From: Scedosporium boydii
Lineage: Eukaryota; Ascomycota; Sordariomycetes; Microascales; Microascaceae
Assembly (NCBI GenBank): GCA_002221725.1
Contig: NJFT01000008.1
Span: forward strand, 124,001-188,000
Direction of reading: 5' to 3'
Length of the DNA: 64,000 nucleotides
The number at the start of each line of letters is the position of its first letter. Position 1 is the stretch's first letter. The notes under the pieces were generated by a model, which was given only the letters and a program-made list of their open reading frames with translations, ran no database searches and was not told where the DNA came from. Below, piece after piece: positions 35,243 through 46,973 of the stretch. The position numbers were made by a program, and so were the translations under genes.

Positions 35243-37490
35243 ATGACGAGTTGGTTAACTAACGGTCGGCGAGCTATTTTTGAGAGTCTCGCTGAGGTTT
35301 GCGACAAAATTGAGGACGACATAAAGGCTGGTAGGAACATCTCCCGGTACATATCGAGCGTGTCAATGAGAGAGGCTAATCTCATATGAAGAGCTTGACA
35401 ACAACCAAAAGGAGCTTGAGTTACTCAAGTCTCGAGCTTCAGAGACGGAAAAACTCGCCCAAGAGAATCGGGAACTGCGAGCACGCCTCCACCATCTTGA
35501 GCGCGACCGTACCACCCCTGAAACCCCCCAAAACATCAAAGCTTTGGCCGCTGCCCGCGCCTTAGAATCGTCCGAGCCGCCTCCCAATAATCCTAAGCTG
35601 AGATTACCGCCCACACCTCAGTCGGCTGGCCTCAATACTTCCAGCCCTAGTGTACTGATATCCGAAGGAAAGGTTGACTGGAAGTTGGAAGCTGCAAAAA
35701 ATGCGGCAAAATATACCCGGTTACAGGCCGAGCTGAGGACGGCGATTGACACATTGGCTAAGAGGAAAGAGGAGCGAGATAAATGGAAGCAATTTGCCGA
35801 GCGCTTACAGAAGAAGATAGAGGCATTGGAAGCGCGCCTCGGACAACAGGATCCGCAGAAGCTCGACAGCCCGGCGTCAACCACCACACCCCGACCCGGG
35901 TTGGTGAATGCACAGCTGCCCGCTGTCAAGCAGAATTTACGCAATTCCGCTGAGCCTATTCTACCTCCACTACCTCCACTACCTCCGACTGTTGACAAAG
36001 GAATCCCTCCTGCGACATTTCCACACGTCGGTGGTAATGATCATTCTCACGATGATTCCCCAACAGGGAGTGACACGACAGACGAGACGAGGGAATTCCC
36101 CAATCCAAAGCTGCCTGATTTGCCACGGGAGAATGGCCTCGGAACTCACGTTAAGATTAAAGAGGAACCCTCCTCAGATACGCCCGTGGTGGTATCGGAG
36201 CGAGCCGTGAAGAAAAGGAAAAGAGACGAGCCCGAGGTTGACCAACCCCGTGCCACTCGCGTGAAAGAGGAAGCGATCTCACAGGCCGAACCCATGGTGA
36301 CGGCAGATGTGTGCGATTTTAGCCCAGCAACAAGCGTGGATCTCGACGAGTCGGGGACCAGATTCGATACTCCGCGGAAAAATATGGAGTTGGACCGATT
36401 CTATACTGGGCACACTCCGTGTCCCGGTCCACAGGTTCGCCCAGGCAGTTCCATTGAGACACATGGAACACCTAGGGCGCCTGATCAGGTATCTCGAGCG
36501 GCATTGCAGCCGTTGAGCCCTAATGTGCAGACACCTCGGCTCCAACGTCCTCCTAGAAAGGGACTTGCGCATGCTGTAGGTGATTTGGCGGAGGACGGGG
36601 CTAGCTATGAGCTGTCCGCTCGTGACCGAATACCTCTACAGAGAACAGAACCAAACACAGGGAGGCTAACGAGTCTCTTGAGCGGCGCGTCCAAGTCCTC
36701 AGAATCTCCGATCATTAGAGCCTTCCGAAAACCCGAAACACCTCGATCCAATCTTAAGCCCCGACCGATCGCAGAATCTCGCGCAAATTCCACCTCCATT
36801 TGGCTTCAGACCCCTCAACCGAGAGAACTCCCCTTCGATAAGATCAACAGGGACCGGTCGAAGGCTACACCTAAGCAAACGCCCAGTGGCACGAGCGGTG
36901 GGCCCACGCCTACCACGGCAAGCAAAAAGGAGAGCAATGGTGTTCTATCGTCGGGGCCTAAACTACGCACAAGGCCCGTGTCGGTGCTAAAACTTGATGA
37001 TTTCAAAATCAACCCCAACCTCAATGGCGGTCTCGATTATGCCTTCAGTGAGGTTGTCAGGAATAAGGATGACCGTGCGTGTCTCCCAGGCTGCACGGAT
37101 ATGGAATGCTGCGGTAAATCCTTCCGCGCTATGGCTCTTGCCGAACGTGGAGATGGCCGACGGACCGCAGAACAACTTGCCGAGGATAAGAAACTCCTCG
37201 AAGACTACCTAGGCGAGGAGGCCCATCGCCTTTTTAGCATGACAAAAGAGGAGAGAGATGAGCTCTGGCTCGAGGCCAAGACGAAAGAGCTCGCAAATAG
37301 AATCGGGAAGCACCGCCATCGCTTCAGTCGAATGAAGACACCGCCTGGGTTTTGGAGGACAGACTTCCCAGATACCCAAGAGTTACACGAGGACCGCGTG
37401 CAAGCCCTCAGACGGGAGAAAGAAATGATACAAGAAAGGCACCGCGAAGCCACGAGACCAGGGGGCAAGTGGGTATTCAGAGACGAATAG
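35243..37490 (+). CDS. SAE2: Sae2/Ctp1/CtIP-family DNA end-resection factor
   Basis: Exons 35243-35330 and 35392-37490 (61-nt intron, GTAGGA...TGAAG) encode 728 aa. The short first exon gives MTSWLTNGRRAIFESLAEVC and joins in phase to the coiled coil ELDNNQKELELLKSRASETE. A second coiled segment spans about residues 115-180, the oligomerisation region of this family. A long Pro/Ser/Thr-rich central part is probably disordered. The conserved C-terminal domain has CLPGCTDMECC (593-603), KHRHRF (669-674) and TPPGFW (679-684). Thr679 occupies the place of the CDK site, Ser267 in yeast Sae2. The protein should stimulate the Mre11 nuclease of the MRN/X complex at blocked double-strand breaks in the nucleus. 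The small first exon is easily missed by gene finders. Confidence 0.9.
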
Positions 37491-38468
37491 AGAGCAATTG
37501 CAGCAGGAAGTCGAGTTTCAGTCTTGTTTGCGTGGAGCATTTCAAAGGCATAGAGATCCAATGATCAAATGGAGTCAAGGAAGCATTGTTATTTACGAGT
37601 ATCGCGGAGAGTTCTGGTACGCCCCGCAAAGGCAATAGGATTATTGGGAGGGACGGACGGGCTGTTTAGAAAGCAATAGACGTTTGCGCCCGATTTTAGC
37701 TTGACGATTCGAGCTTGCCCAGAAACAGCCGTCGTGAAGAAAGATGAAATGGCAACGAGACATGGAATCCACTTGGTCCACTCGTTGGTACCAACTAATT
37801 TTTGGGGAATGGAGAAATCTATGTCACGTGGTATACTAAATCCGGCTCTCCCCTTCCGACTCCAGGCTGCTTTGAGCCCTCGATGTAACCTGGACAGTGC
37901 GGCGACCTATTAGCAAGTAAACGAAATATTATTTACACCAGCAAACATTCCAGATTAGTCATGCGAGGCTTCCAGGTGTCAAGCTCCCCTGCTCCTACCG
38001 CGAACAAAGTCCGGCTTAAATTTTGCATTTCCTCGCAGACGCAGAAACGTCGTCGGAATTTCAGAGGCATTCCCATCCAGCTATCTCCCCAGCGCGCAAT
38101 TTCATTCGTAACGCGACTTATCCTTTCTCATTCTCTCCCTTAGCACTTCTTTCATTCCTTCATTACACCTTTTTGTTCCTCCTGACTTCGTAATAATCCT
38201 TTCCTGCGCCTTCGTACACTACGCCTATTAATCTGGGCGACGCAAACTCGAGTCACCCATCACCCCAAACCACGCGATTCGCGACTGTAACCTTCACCCT
38301 TCCACGCAGCCCGCGAAATCATCGGTTGTCGAAGCCCTACGACGTACCATCGATCAATCGGATCGCTTCTGACGACTTAACGGGATTATCTGGGGTTCGT
38401 GACCAGTTGAAAGTGTCAGTCCAACTGGTGGACCGGCACTCTCACAACAAAACTCCCAAGCCGGCAAG
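37491..38468. other. Spacer: promoter and leader of the Ubp3-like gene
   Basis: No open frame of interest. The last 350 bp are pyrimidine-rich, as is usual for a fungal 5' UTR. The start at 38469 (AAGATGAAC) is the first ATG that opens the long frame. Confidence 0.6.
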
Positions 38469-41400
38469 ATGAACAACCGTCATCTGCCGGCTGGGCCAGC
38501 CATGCAGGGAGCAGGTGGTCCTTCGGGTACTGCGGGCGGCGAGATGCCAACGGGTCCGTCCCACGGCGGAGGTGGTGGGGGTGGCGGCGGGCGAGGCAGG
38601 CGTGGACCACAACACTTCGCCCATCAGTATCACCACCAGCCGATGCACCACTTCACTAACTACATGCCCCCCTACCCAGCACAATACTATCCTGCCATGC
38701 ATCCTCATCCACAGTATCAAAACGGCGCCATGCAATCACCAGCGTACATGCCATACCAAACCCCGTACGGCCGCTCGCCTCCCCCGATGCATCAGTATGT
38801 CCCCATGGTGGGCGTAAGCGTCCAGCAAAATTACTCCTCAAGGCAGTCTCAGAATTCGCCCATCCTTTCGACACCATATCAGCCTCCTCCTGTACCCGCC
38901 CCGATTCCTTCTCACACTCCTTCCTCTACTCACTCTCCTCGCGTGCCTCCGGAGCGCACAACTCCCCCTAAGCCTCAGGTCGTCGAGACCATCAAACCAC
39001 AACCGGCAGCCCCTCAAGTCGAGTCTCCCCCTCCCGTCGTGGCGGAAAGACCACCTTTCCGCGCTCCAGTAAGTCCAAACCAAACGAAGTAATGTCAACG
39101 AATCTTGCGTAGCATATAGAAACTAACGACGCACTCCTTTCCTCTGAATAGATACCCTGGCTCAGTCTGCCTGATGAGCCCTTCCCTAAGAGAACGTTGA
39201 AGAAATCCCGAAGGAAACAAATGCAGCCTCTTTCTGGTGGTAACAGCGTCGAGCTTCCCGTTGAACAACATGAAGGCGCCACAACTGAGGCCGCAAGGGT
39301 CGCTTCTGAGCACTCCGAGAAGCCCAACGAGGCACAGTCTAAGGAACCAGAAGTCACCTCAGCCTCTGAAACGGTTTCCAAACCCAGTGCAGCTGAAGAA
39401 GCAGCCGCGCTAAAACCAGAACCGGTGCAGCCATCCGACGTAGACACGGGTATCCCTTCCACACCCGCCTCAACTCACCAACCCTCCGTATCCATTTCCG
39501 CGGAGACATCGCCTTCCGTCAAGTCCACCTCCCGCCCAACCATCCCCGCCGTTCCCGTAATACCCGCTGTCCCTAAACCCGGCGTAAAAGAAGTCAAGGC
39601 TCCTGCAAGCGTGGGTGGAGATGAAAAGCAGGCGGAAAAGCCCAAGATTGAAGACGTCAAGGTCAACGGCACTTCTGTGCCCCAGACAGAGGTCGCAGCA
39701 GATACCACAGCCCAAGCTGTTTCTGGCTCAGAGGGGAATGTCCCCACCCCTGCTCCTGCTTCGGCTCCCGCCCCTCAGAAACCTAAGTCGTGGGCTAGTC
39801 TCCTTTCGACCCCTGCTTCCGCCGCAAGAGCCTCCAGCGCCACTGCCTCGGGAGTATCCTCCGCCTCCTCAGCAGTTGGCGCAACTGCTTCAGCATCCAC
39901 GCTGCGCAATGGTAGCATTAGCGGGCTGCCAAGAGCCAACTCGGAGTCTTTGGCCGAAGCTCTGCGATCTTATCGTGTAGGAGCCACTTCTACCATCTCT
40001 CAGATCGAGCCTAGAGGCTTGATTAATGGAGGAAATATGTGTTATATGAATTCTGTAAGTAGCATACAAAACAGGCTTGGGTTGGTGGGATGATTTACTA
40101 ATTCTTGTCTAGGTTTTGCAAGTTTTGCTTTTCTGCACTCCCTTTTATGACTTCTTAGACCAAGTCAGCAAGAAGGCTGCCCACAGCTTCAAGAGTGAAA
40201 CTCCTTTAATAGATGCGATGTAAGTGCAAATCTTCCATCTAGCCTGCCTTGAAAAATTGTTGATTGCTAACAAGGGTTTAACCAGGATCGTGTTCATGCG
40301 AGAGTTCCGAGTTATTGCCTCATCGACCTCTATAGATCAGCTTCAAGAAGCCATAAAAGGAAAAGACAGGACGTATGGCGATCCACTGACCCCGAACTTC
40401 TTGTATGACGAAATGAAGAGGTCCAAGTGGTTTGCTACACTGGAGGTGAGTTGTGAACAAACAGATACGTACGTCCATTGACTAACCACAAACACTCATT
40501 TTATAGCAAGGGCACCAACAGGATGCTGAGGAATTCCTCGGCTGGCTCCTCCAGGCTCTCGATGATGAGTGCTCCAAGGTCGTGGGAGTTGGAACCCCTG
40601 CCAAGGCTCCCAGCACAAGCGGCGACTCTGCCCATGACCAAGATGATCTTTCGTCTGGCTGGCTCGAGGTTGGCCCGCGTCAAAAGTCGGTAATCACTCG
40701 TACCTCGGGCTCGACGTCGTCGTCGCCGATCAGCAAGATTTTTGGAGGTCTTCTCCGTTCGGAACTTCGCGTACCTGGCCTGAAACCCTCAATCACCACA
40801 GAACCGTACCAGCCCCTCCAGCTAGATATCGGATCGCCCAACGTCCGTAATATTATCGACGCTCTGAAGGGTCTCACATCCCAGGAGAAGTTGCACGGCG
40901 ACTTCAACTCCCTCCGAGGCAAGAATGTTGAGGCATCCAAGCAGGTGCTCATCGACGAGCTTCCTCCCGTGCTCATCCTCCACCTCAAGCGATTCCAGTT
41001 TGATGCTGCCGGTGGCACTCTCAAGATTGCCAAGAAGGTAGGCTATCCACTCGAACTGGATATCCCGCGCGAGGTCCTTTCTAGGCAAAAGGTGGCGAGC
41101 CTTGGCAATCAGATGCCCAAGTACAGGCTATTTGCCGTCGTGTACCACCACGGAAAGAACGCGAGCGTCGGCCACTACACGGTCGATGTGCGTCGCCAGG
41201 ATGGCGCTCAGTGGATCCGAATCGATGACACGAAGATTGAGCCTGTGCGTGCCGAGGACGTGGCCAAAGGCGGAACGGAGGATGACATGGCAAAGGAGAT
41301 GCGTAGGGAGGCCAATGCCAACGGTGGTTCGAGCAACCGGTTCGGTGGCATGAATGACGAAGACACAGGCGATGAGGAGGGATGGAAGCAGGTTCCCTCC

Positions 41401-41532
41401 GCAGCTAGCGGCGGAAACCGGAGGTGGAGCAGCATCGTCAACGGCGGTGGCAAGCCAGGCTCCAAGAGTAAGTCTCAGGACACTAACAACGACAAGTCCG
41501 TTGCCTATATCCTCTTTTACCAGCGCATCTGA
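38469..41532 (+). CDS. UBP3: Ubiquitin C-terminal hydrolase, Ubp3/USP10 type
   Basis: Exons 38469-39068, 39152-40054, 40113-40219, 40286-40445 and 40507-41532 encode 931 aa, all phases consistent. The first 480 residues are low complexity (Gly run, HQYHHQPMHHF, Pro/Ser/Ala-rich). The USP domain starts at GLINGGNMCYMNSVLQVLLF with catalytic Cys497. The QQDAEEFLGWLLQAL box, LPPVLILHLKRFQF, GHYTVDVRR with catalytic His813, and WIRIDDTKIEPV follow, and it ends VAYILFYQRI. Family C19 enzymes of this layout correspond to yeast Ubp3 and human USP10. They deubiquitinate coat proteins, ribosomes and other targets together with the Bre5/G3BP partner, and act in ribophagy and stress responses. The catalytic Cys is the fourth residue from an exon end. 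The KESNGG-type context is intact, so an active enzyme is expected. Confidence 0.93.
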
Positions 41533-42771
41533 GGATCGTAAGAGGAAACACACAGCCGTCTTCTAAACATCGACCCGCACAATTCTATACCTTCATCCCT
41601 AATCACCTATACTCTTCCTACAATGCCAGCCATATATTGGCGATAATCTTTGTCTGCGCCTTAATATCTCTACCTCTGTCCTAGCATCGACGCGGTTTGT
41701 CACCACCATAATCATGCTAGCCAGAACCTCTTTTTCCCCCGTCACATCCCGCTCCATATGATAAAATCTCATGTTCCAATTGGGCATAAATGAATAACAA
41801 GTGCCACCTATTCTTTGGACCGCAAAAAATGCTGTGTGTTTAGGCAAGCCGACACCAAAAGAAAAACCTGTCAGAGGGGTCGGTTTTGAGAAGGGGAAAA
41901 GTCGCGAGCATCTGCATCCTCGAACTTCATTCTGCGAAGCGGCGCCACTAGGGACTATTGGAGGGTGCTTTAGGCGTCTGGAGGATTGGTATCCTTGAAG
42001 CAGAGCGCGACTGAAGCCGGTATAAAATGACCGTTGACTATTTAATTATCCATTGACTCAGGGACATTAGGGGCCTCGTGGATGTTGCAGGACTTCGATG
42101 TTGCGTGATCATTTCTGGCCCAGCACCATTTTTTTTTCTGCCTTGTTTTTTCTTCTCTTTTTCTCTTCTTTTCTTTCCCTCTTCTGGTTTATTTCCACCA
42201 GTCCTTATATTCTTGAGCCCATTTTCGAGACCCCCTTTTGTTCCTGTATAAATGTCATGATACCTCGGTCTTGGTTTTCGGGGGAGGGAATTTTCGTTTC
42301 TTGTTGAGAGAGGTGGACATGGCCTTTTCTTCTAAACTAGGTACTTACTTTATTTAGTCTGAAGGGAAGGGGAAAGAGGGGAGACGGATGGAGGGAAAAG
42401 GAGGTAGGAAAGGAAGGGAAAGGAGCAGGATGGTTGGAATGGAAAGATTATTGTATAACAACGACGATTGAACTATATCTGTCCCTGACCGTGTTGTCGT
42501 GATGTTTTTGTTCGGAAGGCTGCATCGCAGGCTTCCAAAGCTCTCCGTCTCATCAAACAAGTTCGAGTGACTTGGGGATTTGGGAGCTTTTATCGCGGTT
42601 ACGTCAGCCTAGGATGAAGTCATGGAGCTAGAGGAATGTACATAGACTCAACGAGTCCATGCCAAGCAACTTCTGCAATCCGACCTCGAAGCCCGAACGG
42701 AAGAAGAGAGCACAAGATAACTTGCCAGCTTCACAATTCACCCAGCCCGCAATTCCACCGACTTTTAGAAC
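41533..42771. other. Spacer between the Ubp3-like and DUF952 genes
   Basis: T/C-rich tracts around 42125-42190. No gene, RNA or repeat is recognised. Confidence 0.6.
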
Positions 42772-43209
42772 ATGTCGGCGCCTCCCACGCCCCCGAAATA
42801 CGTCTACAAGATCCTCGATGCAGAGCCGCCGGTCCCGTTGCCAGACGAATTACCTCTCTCCGAGCTCGATGCGAACGATGGGTTCATTCATCTGAGCGTC
42901 GCGGAACAGGTTTGTCTCAGAATAAAATAACATAAAACTACGGAGAAAGGATAAGTTGACAGCCTCTACGGGTAGATACCCAGCACCGCCGGCCTCTTCT
43001 TCGACGCCCACAAGACCCTCTGGGTGCTCAAACTCAACTTCGAGAGCCTGGGGACCGTGAAATGGGAAGGAAGCGATGACGACGGGAGGGCGTTCCCGCA
43101 TCTGTACGGGCGCTTTGGGGCGAAGGAGGTCGTGGGTGTTAAGATCGTAGAGAGGGCTGGCGGCGAAGGGTGGAGGGGGATCTTTGAGAGGGATGAGTGG
43201 TTGGAGTGA
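42772..43209 (+). CDS. Small DUF952-family protein
   Basis: Exons 42772-42909 and 42976-43209 (intron GTTTGT...GGGTAG, phase 0) encode 123 aa. The sequence starts after a Pro-rich leader with KYVYKILDAEPP. It has the family landmarks DGFIHLSVAEQ and TAGLFFDAHKTLWVLKLNF, then FPHLYGRFGAKEVVGV. These match PF06108 (DUF952), a small domain found in bacteria and fungi. Its fold has been proposed to belong to the ADP-ribosyltransferase-like group, but no activity is established that I know of. It has no signal peptide or TM segment, so it is presumably cytosolic. It converges with the NUP85 gene, with 226 bp between the two stop codons. Confidence 0.88.
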
Positions 43210-43435
43210 GTTTAGGTGCTAGCTCGGAACGGGCATCTCGATACTATTTGAAATCCTCGCGAGTCTCGGGGTTTTTTTGGTGTCCTTTTCTTCCTATTAA
43301 GTACAATACATTGAGATTTGAGATATACAATGCAACCAACAATCGACGGCCCATCGCAATCCCGCAATCTATGCTAGTAGTATTCCCACTCCATCCACCT
43401 AGCTCCCAACCTCTCTCCTCTTTTTTCACCCTCTC

Positions 43436-46400
43436 TCAAAACAGTGCAACATTATCCGCATCCTGCAACCACAACCTCGCCAACTCCTTCGACAACCCCA
43501 GCCTCAAAATCCTCAATACCTCCTCCGCCGTCGAATTCGCCCTCAACCCAGCCCGCCAATCCCATCCCCTCTTGGGCACGCGAGCGAGGCCGCCCGAGCT
43601 GCTACTACTGCTGATGCTACGGTGCAGCTGGCTCGCGAGCATGCTGCTCCCGCTGAGCACGTAGCTTCCGCCGAGACCGCCGCTGCTGGAGATGGACTTC
43701 ATGAGGTCCGCTGGCGTCGAGCCCTTGAGACCCTGCGCCGACGCGAGCACGAGCTTGAAGAACTCGTCGCAGGCGTCGTAGACGCGCGAGCCCACTGTCT
43801 CGAGATCTTCGATGGCCTTGAGGAGGATGTCCATTTGCTCAAGTGTGAGCACGGGAGGCTCGTGGCCAACGAGGACCATGGCTTCGCCGAGGAGAGCCAG
43901 GAGGAAATCTTCGCTGACTACTGCGTCACGCGTCTCATCGTAGAGGCCACCGCGGATATTGTCGTCGGAGCTGGCAATGACGGCGACGAGCGCCGTCGCA
44001 GCTCGCTTCTTGTTGGCGACGCCTCGCAGACCAGTGTTAATGACGGAGGTTGTGGTAGCCGTGGTTGTCGTCGTGGCTTCCGTGTCCCTGATATCGTAGA
44101 ACTTGCGTAACGTGGCGTACCCGCTGAGCATCCTACCCACAAGCTCGGCCGCCTCGATATCTTTGTTGGCAAGGTCTTCCAGAGCGGAGCCCCTATCGGT
44201 GAGGAGCCGGTGAAGATGGTCGTCGAGGTCACTGGGGGGAGGATACGCGGTAGACTGCAACAGAGAATAGGAAATGAGAAGGTTTAGGACCTCGCGCACC
44301 TTGGCGGGCTTATGGGCGAGGGCGTAGTACCAGATGGCCTCGCCATACCGGTGGGAGTCCTTGCCGAGGATATCGGCAAACGCCTAAGAATCTGTGTTAA
44401 TAAATAGTCTAAAATAAAATAAAAAATAAAAAATAAAAAATAAAAATAAAAAAAGGAGAGGGGGGGGGGGGAGTAGGGAAAAAAAGAAACAACCATACCT
44501 CTGCAGTTTCCTCGGCAAAGCTGACCATGCCAAGGTCGCCAAGAATCCTCCACATCTTATCGACGGTGATGCTAGAGTCAGGCTGGAGTGTCTCGAGCAA
44601 GTCATGGAGCAGTTCGCCAACTGTCTCCTCCGACTTCTCAACAGAGTCCATTCGGCCCAGGACTTGAATGGCCACCTCCCAGCCCTCCCGCTCGGCAGAG
44701 ATCTGGTCGACGCCAGCAAGCTCTCGCGCGTACTGTACTAAAGTTGTATCCTTGATGCCTTCGACTTCATCGGGGCCCTGCTGAGGCACGCCGAGAACTG
44801 CGAGGTCATCGTCGTCGAGGGTGTCCATCGGCAATAGCGCCTTAGCCTGAGGCTTTGGTAACCACTGGCCAAGGGATGCCACCTCAGCCGTCGCGGAGGC
44901 AACTGGGAGAGACCACACGCGGAGGATGCCAATGACGGCAGAAAAGTTGCATTCGAACGCGGATGCGACAGCAACCGCTACGCTGTTCTGAGGGTCAAAG
45001 TAGAAATCGGACTCTACGGCCGTGTGGACCGCCCGCGCCATACGCTCAAAGTAGTCCTCGAGCGGCACGAGATGCGTCGGGCCAAGCAGATTAAGCGATT
45101 GGCCCAAACGCCGCTTCTTGGGGCGGTCTTTCTCTTCATCCCACCATCCACAGAGACCAACCGTCGCTTCGCACCAGTCCTGGGCCGTCTCCAGGATCGC
45201 ATTCTGGTCACCAATAACAATATCATAGATGGACGTCAGCTGCTCGTAGACTTCCCAGGGAATCTGACTCTCCGCCTTCCGCGCGAGATCGACCACGGAA
45301 TTTCCGAAACCAAAACTGGCATCGCTCGAACCGAATTGCTGGTGATCCTTACCCTCCGCAAATCGTTGCAGCTGGTCAAGAGACGCCTTCGCCTTTACGC
45401 GGAAAAGAGTCCAATCGCTCCCGAAGATGTCCCAGTCGCCGTTCGCGCCCGGGCAGTTTTCGAGCATATCACACGTCTGCTTGACGGCGTATTCGATATT
45501 CTGCAGAGCCTTACCAGAGTAAGAGGCGGGGCCGCGGTTTTTCCTGACGTGCTTAAAATCGGCACTCTTCAGCAGCCGCGCCGTCTCCCTAACCTCTCCC
45601 CTTAGAAGCGTCGTCCGAACTGTGGGCCAGTAAAGGCTGTGACAGACAGGGTTTGGCCTCTGGTCAACTACTTCGCGGAACTGGTCGGGATACACGTTGT
45701 GGTTCTTAGCCATCCACTCGAATAGAACTTGTGGAAGGGGAACCCTTTTCCCTTCGTCGAAGTTGGATTCTGATCGTGTGTGATGCATTCGAATAACTAG
45801 ATTGGCGATGAAGGCGGCCTTTTTAAAAGGCTCGGCCGTGGGAGGGGGCCCAATCTCGGTGGCATGCTCCTCTTCGGGATCGGGAAGTTCCCGGGCGTAG
45901 TCATTCCAGATCTGGGTGAGACCTATGGCGGCAATAGCCAAAGAACTATCGAGCTTTTCGGCATCATCCTTGGCACCAATACCCTCGTCGTACAGACGGC
46001 TCACCAGGTCCTCCGTGTCTAGTATAAGGTCTGGGGTCTCGTTTATGATAGCAGGGCCAGCAGCCTTGTAATGCTCGCGAGAGATGGCATCAAATTGGAA
46101 GTCCACTCTAGGCCCGGGTGCAGCCTTCCTTATCGAGGATGCTCGGAAAGTGTTCTCAGCCTCTCGTCTCGCCCGTTCGTCGGCGGCTGGGGTAGTGAGG
46201 ACCATCAAGTCTTCATCCATATCCGATCCTTCGATGGAATCGCGCGGTTCATCGTGCATAGTAAGGAAGGGGTCGTAATCCTCACCGTCGGCTTCACCGG
46301 CGGCCTCTTCCTCTTCTTCCTCACTTTCTTCTTCGGCGTCGATGTCACGGTTAATGTATCGTTCAACTTCGGCATCGAGAGCTGCATGGCCTGAGCGTCC

Positions 46401-46973
46401 GAACGGCAGGCGTTGTTCGTACTCTTCTTCTCCTTCCTCCTCCTCTTCCTCCTCTTCTCCATCGGCGTCTTCCTCTTCACTTTGGTCTTGCTCAGCCTCA
46501 CGTTCGTCTTCATCATCCTCCTCATCATCGTCGTCGTCGTCGTCATCGAAATCGTCAAAGGCCAGTCGGAATGTTCCTGCAGTTTTCTTAGGGGGGGTCT
46601 CACGTTCGATACTCTCCGCTCGTATAGATTGGCTTAGTCCCGAAGGCCCTCGCTCCTTCGTATTGCGTCCGCCGCGCGTAAGTGGGGAGCTTCCCTTTCG
46701 CGCAAACAGACTCCTACTCGTCGAACCCGATCCGCCAGAGGAAAAGCTCGGCGCGGCAGGTTTCGATCCCGTTAGGCCGCGCATCATAGAGCTTCCGAGA
46801 TAAGAGGCGGATGGTGCACCAGCCGGCGTGAAGGAATTCGATGAGGAGGGAGGAGGGCCAGCTGGGGTGGTCGAGGGCTCGGTTCCAAAGGAAAACTTTC
46901 CACTGCGACGCGCGCTCCTATCTGGAGTCGAAGGGTCGGGGGAGGCTCCAAAGGCAGTGAATCTGTTCGCCAT
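43436..46973 (-). CDS. NUP85: Nucleoporin Nup85 (Y-complex)
   Basis: Exons 46973-44499 and 44383-43436 (intron phase 0, GTATGG...TCTTAG) encode 1140 aa. The N-terminal 150 residues are Ser/Pro/Gly-rich and begin MANRFTAFGASPDPSTPDRS. A very acidic Asp/Glu run covers roughly 150-240. The rest is alpha-helical, as in the ACE1 fold: FEWMAKNHNVYPDQFREVVD, VCHSLYWPTVRTTLLRGEV, DWCEATVGLCGWWDEE, and in exon 2 YGEAIWYYALAHKPAKVREV. Nup85 is a scaffold subunit of the Nup84/Nup107-160 complex, contacts Seh1, and helps build the nuclear pore rings. The 115-nt intron contains AT-rich repeats and a G12 run on the plus strand (44460-44471). This makes an unusual C-then-T tract on the sense strand and is prone to sequencing error. 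Confidence 0.88.

Noticed and set aside
46342..46803. Ser-homopolymer protein on the plus strand opposite NUP85
   Set aside because: It is the antisense of the Asp/Glu-rich run of Nup85.
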